From positions 1 to 64,000 of the forward strand of contig JAKSZP010009542.1 of NCBI GenBank assembly GCA_022478985.1: DNA of 64,000 bases, written 5' to 3'. The DNA is from Massospora cicadina (Eukaryota > Entomophthoromycota > Entomophthoromycetes > Entomophthorales > Entomophthoraceae). Below the pieces are notes generated by a model. That model did not search any database, had not been told where the DNA came from, and saw only the letters and a program-made list of their open reading frames with translations. The position numbers and the translations under genes were made by a program. Below are positions 24,187 through 34,619 of this stretch, piece by piece; the first letter of the stretch is position 1, and each line of letters starts with the position of its first letter.

Positions 24187-24938
24187 TGTGGGAATCCAGA
24201 TGATTCTTGCTCGCTGGTGCTTGACGCATTCTGTATTCCACAAGAATTTCTAAAAATTTTAATAAAAAGCGCTAATAAAATTGGGATTTTTTATAATTTT
24301 ATTACCAGTGTGAAATGGTGAAAACAATGACCCTCGACATCTGACTATTTAGTTTTAAAGTAATTCAAGGGTCAAGGGGAATTTGGGGTTATGTTTGGAA
24401 TAACTTACCCTAGTCTGAATTAGAAAATATGAAGGAATAACATATCATAACTTAGGAACTTGCTTCAGGGCAGCGGAACAAAGGATGATGAATTCTGATT
24501 AGCCCAAACATACCCGTGATATAACGCTTTTATGAACTTGAGTCAATCCTATCTGATAAATTCTTGCACCTTGGGGGACCCCCACCAAGCCTATAAAAGG
24601 GGTGATCCCTGCGTAGGTGCATTATAGGACTTTGTTGGAGTCGGGGGAGTGCTGTCCAATGATTTCCCCAAGGTCTGTAGTGAGGTTGGAGTAATTCAAC
24701 CATTGAATTTTATGTTTGGTTCCCGTAGAGGTTTTAAACTAGTGTTACCCAATTAATGGGGTTCCACCGAGAATCAGCCATGGAATTTTGGCCAATTTCC
24801 TCGACTTTATCATATTCATTATTATTAAATGAGCTCTTAACAATATCAGAAAATTGCAAATGGCTGAAATTTCCCCTTTTAGTCTGAATTTGACCTAAAG
24901 CATTCTTATTTTTAAGCTGCAAAGGCAAATTTTCAACA
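24187..24938 (-). repeat. Solo LTR-A inserted in LINE-4
   Basis: 752 bp, exactly as long as the gypsy-1 LTR, in minus orientation: TGTTGAAAATTTGCC to GGATTCCCACA. The flanks are AAAAC (24182-24186) and AATAC (24939-24943), 4 of 5 bases the same. Excision rejoins FNFAAN and AAVNTKL in the LINE RT. A TATAAAAGG box is at about 24591 (plus strand). Confidence 0.87.
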
Positions 24939-25710
24939 AATACAATGTTTGCTGCAAAGTTAAACAGGATCAGTGATAGGATCCCTTTGTCAAAGACCCT
25001 TTCTGACCAGAATATCATTGGTTATGCCATCTTTGATGATTACTTTGGTGATCAGGCCCAAGTACAGTGTTGATATCCATAATCCAAAAGATTCAGGAAT
25101 ACCAACCGCCTTTAGTACCACATGTATTAAGGACCAGGATACCTAATTGTAGGCCTTTTCCATGTTGAGGAACATGAGATCGCCATGTTTGGATCTCCGC
25201 ATGTCTTGCAGCAGATTTTGGACTGTACCAATACTGTCCCAGATGCTTCAGCCCTTGATAAACCCGTTTTGGGCCTTATGCAGCATATGTGGTGCTGTTG
25301 CTATCAGCTAATTTGACAGGATGCGCGTGATCAGCTTGTAGTCAGTGTTAGATAGTGTGATTGAGCACCAGTTCTAGAGTTGGCACTGGAGTCCCTTTTT
25401 TACAAGAGTATAATTCAGGTCTCTTTACCTCCCAGGATTTTTTGTCCGTTTTGCAAGCAGTGGTTGAAGAGGGATTTGAGCTCCAGTGCAATGCAGTTTG
25501 GAATTTGCTGCAAACTTCTGCGCACATGTTATTGGTGCCCGTTGCTTTCCTCTTTGGTAATTCTTTTAGCACTTGTTTGACTTCATCAATTAAAATGTTG
25601 GTGGACAAGCTAGTGAAATCTTCCAACATACAGGCCCCAAGTGCCTGCTTGGCCAGGTCAGTTAGGGCTTCTGTTGCCATTTGCTCATCTCTCGTTGTTA
25701 AAATAGCTTG
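24939..25710 (-). pseudogene. LINE-4 reverse transcriptase, N-terminal part
   Basis: Frame 25680-25348 reads LIDEVKQVLKELPKRKATGT, the usual LPxxKAPGPDG block. Adjacent frames give SITLSNTDYKLITRILS and AQNGFIKGRSIWDSIGT (the QxGF block), MEKAYN*VSW (motif A) and, at 25018, ERVFDKGILSLILFNFAAN in place of RGVRQGDPLSPxLFNxA. The frames switch several times. Confidence 0.85.
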
Positions 25711-26149
25711 CTATAGATACATTTGATTTTTCACTTGATTGTTTATGAGTCCATTGTTACTTCCCCTGTCGCCATCTCTACCTCATATACCCTAGTCTTG
25801 CTTTGGATTTCCTTAAGGTGCACCAGGCCCTCCTTGATCATTGTCCCCACTAAGCTCTGATATTGATAGGTGGAGTTAATCCATCACTTTGCGTCTTGTT
25901 TCACCATTAAGGCTCATACCATCTATGAGTTAATTAGTACTTGCTCCACCATTCTTTGCTGTCCCACTGGGTGCGTTTTAAACTCCCTAGTGCATTTTCA
26001 GCTGCTTCATGCCAGCAGTTCGCTCATAGGAGGTTGCGTTCTTGAACTTCATAATATCATAATTGATCTTCTCTTTGATCCAGACCCATATTTTCAGAGG
26101 ATCTATCTCCAAGCATCAATCCAGATATGCAACTAGTCAATCAAGTCCC

Positions 26150-26660
26150 ATTTCTATAGTCTGGCACCACTCCCTGTCCCTCATCATGGATGGTGCCAAC
26201 TTCCATCCCAGTTCCTTGGGAGTTCATCCAGATCAATTTCCACATAAATGATCATGTGGTTACTCTTGGCATTTATACTGACCTCACTATTAGATGTCAG
26301 TGGATTGAGATTAAATGACACTAGTATGTAATCCAGGCGTTACCCAGTCTGTGGGATCCAATGAAGTCATATGACCACCACATTAGGCTTTATCATCATC
26401 CTTCTCATTGATCATGAGGCACATCCCCAATTTTACTAAGTATTTTAGAATCTCATTGGCCTTTTGGTTAAGATTTTCACTTGTCAGGAATTTATCTGAA
26501 CCCACAATTTTCAACAGTTTAGGTTTTCTGTTAATAACTGTCTTTGCCTCAGTTGGTACTTCCAATAAATGATTCCAAAAATTTGGTTTTTGTGGGGCTT
26601 TGACTGGGTGAAGCCACCACATGAAGGCTCTTTACAGTTTCCCTATTTTGTAGTGGTTGC
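26150..26660 (-). pseudogene. LINE-4 endonuclease remnant
   Basis: Minus-strand frames around 26370-26230 read RLDYILVSFNLNPLTSN and NAKSNHMIIYVEIDL, the RIDYIL and SDH blocks of the LINE endonuclease (Asp to Asn in SDH). Upstream, the open frame 26622-26383 (79 codons) ends in LVKLGMCLMINEKDDDKA, fitting the region before the RIDYIL block. The N-terminal catalytic motifs were not found. Confidence 0.7.
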
Positions 26661-27297
26661 TATTAAGATCCTTCTGGCGTAAGTTTCCTCCACAAATATC
26701 AGGCATATTGTTTTATTAAGTGTAATAATTGCTACAAGATCCATTCAGAGGGTTTGACAGCCTATTTGGCAGGACCACAGGTGGTTCATTGCATCATGGT
26801 TTGAGCTCAGCACCATTTTCTTTTGTTTATCCAGTTGTGTTCTCAATATTAAAATTAGTCAATATTATTTGTTTTGAAGCAAAGAGTCTTACACCTTCTT
26901 GTCTGTATGTTCACCGTCCTCCAAGAATTTGTAGCCATAATCTTTATTTTCCAGCTGCCCGGCCTATAGGTATGAGGTTTGGTATCATTTTCTGGGTTGT
27001 GCATGGAGTCATGGATGGAAGTTTAATTACTGGTGGATGATATTGCAAAGGTTGGGCGGGGGGATTATCTAGCTTTTAGGGTTGGTTGGTCAGAACTGGG
27101 ATGATGTACTGGCCTTTTGTGCACCAGAAATTCAGTTTCCATCACCATCTCCATATTGATGAATAATGGGAACAGTTTTATTACCATATCTGAGGGTGTC
27201 TTTGTCCCTACTGGTGGTGCAGCAGATTCCCCTCGACTTTTGATTGGTTTCCCACCCTGTCATTAGTTTTCAGCGGAATTAGCCTTTTTTGTTAGGC

Positions 27298-29444
27298 TCA
27301 CATTGGTTGACTTTGCCAATTTTGTTGACTCAGTTGTTTTTTTGTTAGTATCTTTTTGCTTATTTGCTGGCAATTACTGATAGGACTTCTTGTTTGCTTT
27401 TGACTTATTGAGGTTTGATTTTGATGTATTATCTTCTTGCGCTGGCCGTCCTTTTTTGGAGAATTTTTTTGGGTTTGCCTTCTGCCAACGTTCATCTTCA
27501 CAGATCATCCATTCCACCTGGGATGGGTGTGGCACGATAGTTTTGGAGCTCATTCCTTCATCCATTTTGTAGCTTCAGAATTTAGGTTTATGAAGGACTC
27601 ATCATCTGATTTAGGTCATTTGGATGCTTCTCACTCCCACACTTCCCTATAGGTGAAGTCCAACTCCTGTTGTTGGCGCTTCATATCTATGACCTCCATT
27701 AGGTTATATGGAATTTATTCCTTAGCCTTGGTCAAAGGAAGGTTTTCATCCCACTTTTGTGACCCCACCAACACTGTCATATTTGTACTTGCAAGGGGTC
27801 TTACCTTTTTGATGGTGATATCAGGCCATTGTGTGGCCAGTCTAGTAGCGGAACTGGCACACTTGTTTTGCATCCTCTTGCTTGACATATATGACTCTGC
27901 TTGGGCCAGGCAGGTGGATGAATTGAAGTAGGGCAATATTATTCAGTTTCATCCATGGTGCCAATTCATAGAGCGCTTTGACAGTTTGAGGGTGAAGGCA
28001 CTTTGTAATATAGTTGCTGCCAGCTTGCAAAAAAATTTGTACCTTTCCTTAATATGACAGTCTAGTCTAGATTGCTTTGTGCACCCATTCTCTCTCTTGT
28101 TAGTCAGGAGAATTTGGAATGTCACCTATTGTGCAATTTGGTTTGCATACCTAGTTGGTTCCATTCATAAGTAAACCCCTTATATTTTATGCCAATCTTG
28201 GGGAGTTTTATTATCTAATTTTCCTGGGATCGCAATTTGATGTAGCCACTTGGGTACCCAGTGGTGGTTGAAGTCCCCTCCTGTCAGCACCTCATTAAGT
28301 TTATGCTAAATTAACATTATCAAGTAAGACCACTCCCCCTCCACCAGCTGCAGTTGGATTTGGATTGCATTCTTTAGATACAATTTGGGCACCTCGCAGT
28401 CCATGAAGCTGCCATTGATAAGTTAGTAAATGTATTCAATAAGGATCCTTGCCCCATTTCATGTGTTTTTGTCAGTTTGATCTGCCACTGTGCTATATGG
28501 CTTGGATTTTGGATTTGGCTTGGGTACCACAGCAGGGGTCTTCCCCTTCTTATCTAGCTTAATGGTTCATTGAGGGTAAAACCCTGATTGAGGAATGCCT
28601 CAACCTGGTTTATTCTAATTCTGCACCTATTGAGACTTCTGGCCATTTATGCGCCGATCTCTAGGTTTTGCCAATTGAGGGCATCCATCAGTGAAAATAC
28701 CAGTCAGTACCATAGGAAGGAGGATTCTGGGCTGCATTTTGGGTGCAGGTATCTTGGAGAGCTTCCAAAGTAATCAATTATTTTAGCACCAGTCCCTTAA
28801 AATTTCCCTTTTTCACCCGCCATCTGTGAAAATTCATACCATGTCAGCCAGAACTCCCGCTTTGCATCATTTGAAGGCTTCTGATGGAGTAATTTTCAGC
28901 GGTGTATGGCATCTACCAACGTTTCTTGAAAGGATTGTTTCCAGTATCATATAGTTTTAATTCAAAGAATGCTTTGAGCTATTCCTGGCCCAGATCTGGG
29001 GTCATAACCCCTTCCTCGCTGTTGCCACCTGTGGTGAAATTTTGTGTTTCATCCATGGTTGAGCTGACATGGGGGGTGAACCCTGAGGCATTCCAGTTGC
29101 AGCTTTGGCCAGTTTGGCGACATCATTCCAGAGTTTTCATTTCTCGATAGGGAATGGCTGGCCTCAGAGAGTTTTGTGGATTGGCTTTGTTAAACTCAGA
29201 TCTGCCAACTCTCAAACTTGATTGATACTGGTACCATATGGAACCAGTATTTCATTTCTAACAGGGTGAACCTGTTGGCAGACCAGTTGATGGCCTCTTC
29301 TGGTGACCAATCCTGAAATGACACCCACTTCACTGCCTTATCCTTCATCCAGCCTGCCCTCATTAAATCAGATGTGGTGGCTGGCAGGATACAGGTATAT
29401 GACTAGTGTAAAGCTTTGGTAGCCTTAAAACTGGCCGCAATCCC
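27298..29444 (-). pseudogene. LINE-4 ORF1-like remnant
   Basis: Minus-strand pieces in order: KWVSFQDWSPEEAINWSANR near 29300; VKALYELAPWMKLNNIALLQ (28030-27842), which looks like an RNA-binding ORF1 segment; then a very Lys/Gln-rich tail at 27565-27298 (SKKGRPAQEDNTSKSNLNKS). The basic tail fits nucleic-acid binding. The order relative to the endonuclease and RT on the same strand supports ORF1. No zinc knuckle is clear. Confidence 0.5.
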
Positions 29445-29727
29445 TGGCAGGTTTTTGGCCACCAGGGAGGAATCAATGGTGGTGCATGTATCTGAAGGCA
29501 GGGATTCAAAGCTTGCAGCATTGGAAGAGACGTTCTCCATTAGAATAAATTAAGATAAAGTAAATAAGATGTTATGCTATGAAATACTTTATTTAGAGTA
29601 TTCAAGCACTATTTATAGTGCTTCAAAATGTAAGGATAGGAATAGGGATTTTAAGGGTAGTGTCATGGGACCTGTAGGAAAGTCCTGATACTTGGATAGG
29701 AGGGATTGATAAAAGTGTGGATTAAGA

Positions 29728-31720
29728 TTAGATAACAACTTGGATTTATTACAAAGCACGTTGACCAGGGGATGGACAGCACCAAAGCACAGAAAGTGAC
29801 TAAAAAACCAAACTGACTAAATTCTCAGATCAAAATAAGATGATTGTTCAAAGAAAGGGCGAAACATAACAGTTGAGACACCAACCTACCTGGTGGGACA
29901 GCGCCAAGGCACTCATCCTACCATGGGGAAGGGGTGGGGGGATTGGGTGGCTCATTTTAGTCTCATGCTCATCATTGGTGAGATCACAGGCCAAGGAGGA
30001 GAGCAAAGGGGTGGGGTGATCAGCGTTATGGGGATCGAGGTCAGTAATAAGTGGCTGCTTGAGGAATTGATTGTACAACAGTAAGTCGCCAATGTATTTG
30101 GAGATGGTGTTCTCCACCTTAATGCGGAAGGCAGGGAGCTGGACAGTGAAGCCATGGAGGCTTGGGTAACTTGAGAGTTAGCTTGTGAGGCGGAAACCAC
30201 TCTCTGGATGGCATCCTTAGCGCGCTTGTGGGCAATTTCAATGGCTAGTTTGTGGTTTGGGGTGTGGATGTCCTAAGGATGGGGGGTGGGATTTCCATGG
30301 ATAGCGCTGCTACTGACAACTCATCCTGTTCACAGATAGTGGTTACCTCAGGGTGGGTGGCTGCTGCGATAGCAAGCTGGTGGTCCAAGTGGAACTTCAT
30401 GGCGCTTAGTTGGGGGGTGTAAAATAGTTGAGTGACTGGTTTAGATTCTGACTCTGGATAAATTTGTCATATGAGGGTTGCGAGGCCTCAATAAAATTGC
30501 CCATCTCATCCGTTTCAGCCAATGAGGACCATGGGTTCAAGTCAAACTCAAAATTGGGGTCTGAAAATTGAAGTGGTGTGGCTTGCAATTGCAGAATAAT
30601 GTGGGAACCCACATTAGTCCAAGCCAATTCCTGATTGGATGAGGTGCAAGTGGCACTGGGCGAGGCGCAGGTGGCACTGTCCTGAGGAAGGGGCTGATTG
30701 GCTGCGGCAGGCCCTGAGGTGGCAGCAGGCTTTAGGGGAGGGGGGTAGTATTGTACTCCAAGTCAGAAAAGTATTGGGGTGTAAGGCAAAGTGGGGGCCT
30801 TGTGATGACCGCGCTGAGTCGGCAGAAGCTATAATGGATGGGCATTTGTGCTTTGAGTGATCTAACTCAAAGCAGGAAGGACAGATTGTCCTCCCGCCCT
30901 CTACATGGGCCCAGAATGGGTGATTGGGGGCAGAGGGTATTATGGCGTGGGGTGGAAGTGAAAAAGCAATTTTAAAATTTTTTGGGCTGATTGTGTCAAA
31001 TGCCCAAGGCCCAGCTAGGCGAGCGGCCCCATTGGGGACCACAAACTGAAGGATAGGGTGGAGCCGTACGCGTCCAATCCTTCCATTAACTCCTGATGGA
31101 GTACTGCGGGGGGAGGTGAGTGGGCAACCCCGCGAATTGGAATACCATTGTCATGTTGGTGGGGAGCTGGGTGCATGTAGTTTGTATGGGAGTGCCCTCA
31201 AAAACCAGGGGCACAGTAGCTGCAGTGGCGGCGTCAGCTTCGCAGGTGAAGCCAAGGTCAAAATACCCCTTAAAGGGGTGGAAGTCTATGAAGCCAGCTG
31301 GTTGCATCTCCTGGGCCAGGTCGATAATTGCTTGTTCCTCATATGGGAACAATCTTCCATACTTGACCCAAAGGCCAAAATGGAGCTGGGAGTGGGGGAG
31401 AACGAGTGGGCTGCGAGGAACTGCCTGGGTTCATGCCAGGTGGATGGAGAGATCCATGGGCGGAATAAACTGACCCAAGGACTTATTGGGACTGGTTGAT
31501 CCAGACCAAGTGCATTTTCCTGCTGGACGGAAAATGCTAGGCGAGGTTTCGCTGCTTCCCCACACTGGAGCAGCTGGTGGCGAATCCAACGTCATTGGGG
31601 ATTGAACGGCTGTGGTTAGCATTTGATTGCTAATTGTGTACTTACTGTTTTGGTTTTTTTTAATAAAATTTCTCAAAATTGACTTCAAGCGGATCAAAAA
31701 CTTTTAGATAACAACTTGGA
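29728..31720 (-). mobile_element. ORF1-only LINE derivative, copy 3, with perfect 17-bp target duplication
   Basis: Insert 29745-31703 (1959 bp) is flanked by TTAGATAACAACTTGGA at 29728-29744 and 31704-31720. The empty site survives in the right LTR T (TTAGATAACAACTTGGA then AATG at about 34427). The minus strand begins with AAAGTTTTTGATCCGCTTGA, encodes ORF1, and ends GCTGTCCATCCCCTGGTC then a TAATAAA tail. There is no ORF2. The duplication length fits target-primed reverse transcription, so this appears to be a complete insertion and not an internal fragment. Confidence 0.88.
29900..31620 (-). pseudogene. LINE ORF1-like protein remnant (copy 3)
   Basis: Starts at ATG near 31625 (MLTTAVQSPMTLDSPPAAPV). 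The next frame 31352-31086 reads EQAIIDLAQEMQPAGFIDFH, GYFDLGFTCEADAATAATVP and PTNMTMVFQFAGLPTHLPPQ. The frame 31042-30614 reads PNGAARLAGPWAFDT, then GGRTICPSCFELDHSKHKC, a CX2CX4HX4C zinc knuckle (C-P-S-C-F-E-L-D-H-S-K-H-K-C). The zinc knuckle supports RNA binding. Three frames are needed to read the protein. Confidence 0.72.
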
Positions 31721-31895
31721 AATTAGATATTCTTTGAATTCGGCCTATTTCAGGAAAAACCCCAAATTCAGTATACTAATTAAATCAAACTCCGTTCTCA
31801 AAATTATTGGGCCATTTGAAAATCGTGCCCTTCATATGAATATATCAATTTCCCCCTGGACAAGGCTTCCACCTAATCCAGGGAGAATCCTGACA

Positions 31896-31913
31896 ACGCC
31901 CTCCCCAAGCCTT
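31896..31913 (-). promoter_or_regulatory. Polypurine-tract-like sequence next to LTR T
   Basis: The minus strand reads GGCTTGGGGAGGGCGT directly before the TGTCAGG start of the left LTR T. A purine run at this place primes plus-strand DNA synthesis in LTR elements. It supports reading the left copy as a 3' LTR. Confidence 0.45.
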
Positions 31914-32450
31914 GTCCTAGGGGAGTAAGCTGTGACCTGAAGGTTAAGGTAGATGGAGGACTCAAGTTTGGTGGTGTACAGAGCCTCATGCTTGATGAAT
32001 ATTAGGTTGGCGATGCCAGTGCAGGAGTTGTGGAAGTAGAACTCAATACAGTCAGCCAAGGTGTGGTTCGATTTGGAGAGGATCATGATGCTGAAGATAT
32101 CAGTGGCTGCAATGTCTAGGTTCTCACGGCGGTGCTGGATGGTGTTGGCAAGGAACTCCTTGACATAATTGAGGTTGCAGTACACAGAAGCGTGGAACAG
32201 GTTGCTGGGAAAGTCGAGGTAGGGTACCATGAGGTTGGCGTTGGCGACCCCGCGGTACGCTTGGAGAAACTTATGGCTGTTGCCACCAAGGGCACCAAGG
32301 TTGGGCCTAAGCAGCGCCTTCCCAAGCGCATCTGTTGTGATGTTCTGGGTGTAGGTGTAGGGGCTGAAACTGGAGATTGCCGGTGAGGGTGATATCAAAA
32401 CTGGTGACAAAGGCATGAATGGAAGGGTTGTTGTTGAGCAGGCAGAGCAA
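31914..32450 (-). pseudogene. Unidentified coding segment downstream of the SIN3 fragment
   Basis: The open frame 32548-31832 is 238 codons. Only its part from about 32360 on looks genuine: ITTDALGKALLRPNLGALGG, NANLMVPYLDFPSNLFHASV, NLNYVKEFLANTIQHRRENL and SIMILSKSNHTLADCIEFY. It is helix-rich and intronless as seen. It may be a continuation of the SIN3 region after a frameshift or a second captured host exon; I cannot assign a family. It ends in the LTR at 31895. Confidence 0.45.
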
Positions 32451-33170
32451 GAGGCGGTCAATGTCCTTGTGGGTAAGGTAATTGGGCAAGGCGAAGATAT
32501 GGTGTGGATGCCCAAACTTGGGAGTGTCTCTGGCGATGCCTTGCTCACATTTGCACTTGATGGTTTCTATCTCGGTGGTGAGGTAGCATGGCATAAGGCA
32601 TTTGCATTCATTGCACTTGAACAGCGCATACCTATTTCATTTTTTCATGTGCTCATGCCACTCCAGGTCCTTCTGTTTGAGGCGCTGCAAGATGATGGGG
32701 ATGGCTTTGGCGAGGCTCAAATGGAGCAGCTCAAACATCTCATCCATCCTGGTATCATAAAGATTATAGGTGGCATGACTGCAGATGGTCGTTGAGTGCC
32801 CGCTAAGACCAGATGGCAGATGAAAGGCGGCTGGCTCCTTGAGCACCATCTTAGAGTCCTGCTTGGAGATGGGCTCCAGGAGGGCGATGGTGTGCTTGTC
32901 AGTTTCGAGGTTGAAGTGGAGCTCAAAGCGATCCTCCTTGCTCTCATGCAGGTTCTCCTTGTATGTGTTCTTCTTGTGGGCCATAAACACATTCTCCTCG
33001 CTAACCCACATCAGATTCAGCGCAAACATGTCATTGAGCACCTCATGGCAAAGCTCATCGCTCCCAAAACAGATGATCTGTGCCTATGACTTGGGCAGCA
33101 GCTGATAGGACGGGCCAAAACGCCAGCAGTTTTTGTTGGGATCGGCATTCATTTTAGTAATGTCTGCCCA
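32400..33170 (-). pseudogene. SIN3: Fragment of SIN3 transcriptional co-repressor
   Basis: SIN3 scaffolds the Rpd3-type histone deacetylase complex in the nucleus. Minus-strand order: WRFGPSYQLLPKS, a TAG stop, FGSDELCHEVLND (33110-33040), then frame 33041-32637 with AHKKNTYKENLHESKEDRFE, LETDKHTIALLEP, AAFHLPSGLSGHSTTI and PIILQRLKQKDLEW. These follow the Sin3 co-repressor domain (GPSYRLLP, LNDxWVS, KKNxYEEALxxxEEERxE, TIxLLEPI, LPPGLGxxS, VVLxRLKQKDEEW) in order. A stop then leads into the frame 32594-32307 with YLTTEIETIKCKCEQGIARD and PHHIFALPNYLTHKDIDRLL, matching the region after that domain. About 250 of more than 1000 residues, no introns seen, two in-frame stops. Confidence 0.85.
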
Positions 33171-33400
33171 ATTTCTGGAGGGAAGCCATTAAAGTTGAAA
33201 AAGTGGTAGCGTTGCCAGAAAGGAGACATTGAGCTTGTCATTAATTGCATGAGGGTAAGTCCCAGGTATTTTATCTGGAGTTTTTCACATCATCGCACCA
33301 ATTATTTTTGAGGATTCCAGAAAATTCTTGAGGCTCACTGCCTTAATTTGAGTTTAAAAGCTAGTTCTCAACTTGTCCCAATTTCATTAATTTGGTGGTA

Positions 33401-33946
33401 TCAATGCTCTTTGGCCAAATTTGATTTGTTGCTCGGCATTTTTGGGTTCAAATTGGCTATGAGCTTTGTTTCCACTTTCTGCTCTGAAGCAGCAGAGTGG
33501 AAATCGACATCAAGAGGTGGATTTCGTTTTATATTACCTAAATAGATATTATTGTTAGTATAAAAATCATTTTTTGTTTTTAAATTCCAAGCACTCAAAT
33601 TTGTTTGATCTTCGCTATTTGACTGGAGTATAAGCATCAATTTGGTCAGCTTCTTTTTATAGTGCTTCACTTTAGAGAGAAATCTAAAGAGTTTCTCCTC
33701 ATAATAAGAAACCCATCCTATAGGCCAGTAGTCATTTCTCTGTATAATATTTTCCCAAGCATCTCTTTGGTCAATGTCCCACTCTTCCTTACTATATTTT
33801 GCTTCCTGTATATAATAAAGTATTGCCTTTTTCAATCTCTTCACTTTATGATGTTGGCTATATTGCTCCTTGGCATCTGTTTTAATTATTTCAGGCATAT
33901 ACAATAAATGAGTAAGGGCTTGAGTTGGCCTGGTGTTTTGAACCAT
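33401..33946 (-). CDS. Open frame of unknown function between LTR T and the SIN3 fragment
   Basis: 181 codons, one of the longest open frames here. AT-rich, Lys- and Tyr-rich: KRLKKAILYYIQEAKYSKEE, DQRDAWENIIQRNDYWPIGW, FLSKVKHYKKKLTKLMLILQ. No signal peptide or membrane segment is evident. It lies on the same strand as the SIN3 fragment, upstream of it inside the putative LTR element. It might be a gag-like or captured sequence. I do not recognise it, and the Met start is arbitrary. Confidence 0.4.
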   Translation of the reverse strand: MVQNTRPTQALTHLLYMPEIIKTDAKEQYSQHHKVKRLKKAILYYIQEAKYSKEEWDIDQRDAWENIIQRNDYWPIGWVSYYEEKLFRFLSKVKHYKKKLTKLMLILQSNSEDQTNLSAWNLKTKNDFYTNNNIYLGNIKRNPPLDVDFHSAASEQKVETKLIANLNPKMPSNKSNLAKEH

Positions 33947-34119
33947 TCAGTACCTTCTCTTCTAGGACACATAAAGCTCTTCATGGTAAAATTACTTCCC
34001 ACGGCTATTGCATCTTGGCCATTCCAGTGTAGGTATGCCAAAAGATCAGGGTCTGGAGTACTTACTGAGGATTGATAACTCTTATCATCCAAGGTTGAGG
34101 CTATATCCTCATGGTGCAA
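33886..34119 (-). pseudogene. Short coding-like frame after LTR T
   Basis: 77 codons starting MHHEDIASTLDDKSYQ and continuing DPDLLAYLHWNGQDAIAVGS. It begins just after the primer-binding-like site and overlaps the next frame by 61 bases. No family recognised; it could be the start of the element's internal product. Confidence 0.3.
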
Positions 34120-34130
34120 CTTGGAAGCAA

Positions 34131-34147
34131 CCTGGAAGAAAGCGCCA
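34131..34147 (-). promoter_or_regulatory. Primer-binding-like site next to LTR T
   Basis: The minus strand reads TGGCGCTTTCTTCCAGG three bases after the CCTGACA end of the right LTR T. It starts with TGG like a tRNA-primed site. The tRNA could not be identified here. Confidence 0.4.
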
Positions 34148-34150
34148 TTT

Positions 34151-34619
34151 TGTCAGGCCACCAGTGAGGAATCATTGGTGGCACATGTATCTGAAGGCAG
34201 GGCTTTGAAGCTTGCAGCCTTGGATGAGATGTTCTCCATTAGATAAATTAAGATAAAGTAAAATAAGATGTTCTGTTGAGAAATACTTTATTTAGAATAA
34301 TCAAGCACTATTTATAGTGCTTTAAAATGTAAGGTAGGAATAGGTATTTAAGGGTTGTGTCATGGGACCTGTAGGAAAGTCCTGATACTGGGATATGTGG
34401 TAATAGATAAAAATGTGGATTAAAATTAGATAACAACTTGGAAATGTAAATATTCTTCTAATTCAGCCTAATTCTAGCAAAGCCCCAAACTTGGTATTCC
34501 AGTTAAATTGAACTCCATTCTCAAAATTATTGGGTCATTTGAAAATTGTGCCCTTCATATGAATATATCAATTTCCCCCCTGGACAAGGCTTCCACCTAA
34601 TCCAGGGAGAATCCTGACA
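34151..34619 (-). repeat. LTR T, right copy
   Basis: 469 bp, TGTCAGG to CCTGACA with perfect 7-bp inverted ends. It contains a TATA-like CACTATAAATAGTG near 34310 and AATAAAGTATTTC after it on the minus strand. It is undisturbed by the LINE derivative that split the left copy, so it shows the empty target site. Confidence 0.75.

Larger units (their letters stand above)
22480..29444 (-). mobile_element. LINE-4 (non-LTR retrotransposon)
   Basis: Minus strand: ORF1-like region (29440-27300), endonuclease (26660-26150), reverse transcriptase (25700-23990) and C-terminal region (to about 22480). A solo LTR-A splits the RT at 24187-24938. The limits are approximate; the 5' side is cut by the LTR-like repeat T starting at 29445. 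Confidence 0.75.
29445..31895 (-). repeat. LTR T, left copy, split by an ORF1-only LINE derivative
   Basis: The parts 29445-29744 and 31721-31895 align with 34151-34619. Inner features on the minus strand: a palindromic CACTATAAATAGTG (TATA-like) near 29610 and AATAAAGTATTTC just after it. The first base pairs at the left end read TGGCAGG, with an extra TTTTTGG before CCACCAG relative to the right copy. It is interrupted by 29745-31703 with a 17-bp duplication. Confidence 0.75.
29445..34619 (-). mobile_element. Probable non-autonomous LTR element carrying a SIN3 fragment
   Basis: Two copies of repeat T in the same orientation: 34151-34619 (469 bp) and 29445-31895 (475 bp after removing a LINE derivative and one duplicate). 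LTR T runs TGTCAGG to CCTGACA, an inverted pair. On the minus strand the right copy is followed by a PBS-like TGGCGCTTTCTTCCAGG, and the left copy is preceded by a purine tract (GGCTTGGGGAGGGCGT). That layout is 5' LTR, PBS, 2.2 kb interior, PPT, 3' LTR. No RT or integrase is inside. The outer 5-bp flanks (ATCCC and CCAGG) do not match, so two separate solo LTRs remain possible. Confidence 0.5.

Noticed and set aside
31832..32548. The 238-codon frame taken as one protein.
   Set aside because: Its N-terminal third overlaps the SIN3-like frame in another phase and is Ser/Pro/Thr-rich without natural look; its last 20 codons lie in the LTR. Only the middle part is plausible.
32415..33105. Plus-strand frames (126, 97 and 88 codons) across the SIN3 fragment.
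   Set aside because: They are antisense shadows of the minus-strand SIN3-like coding sequence.
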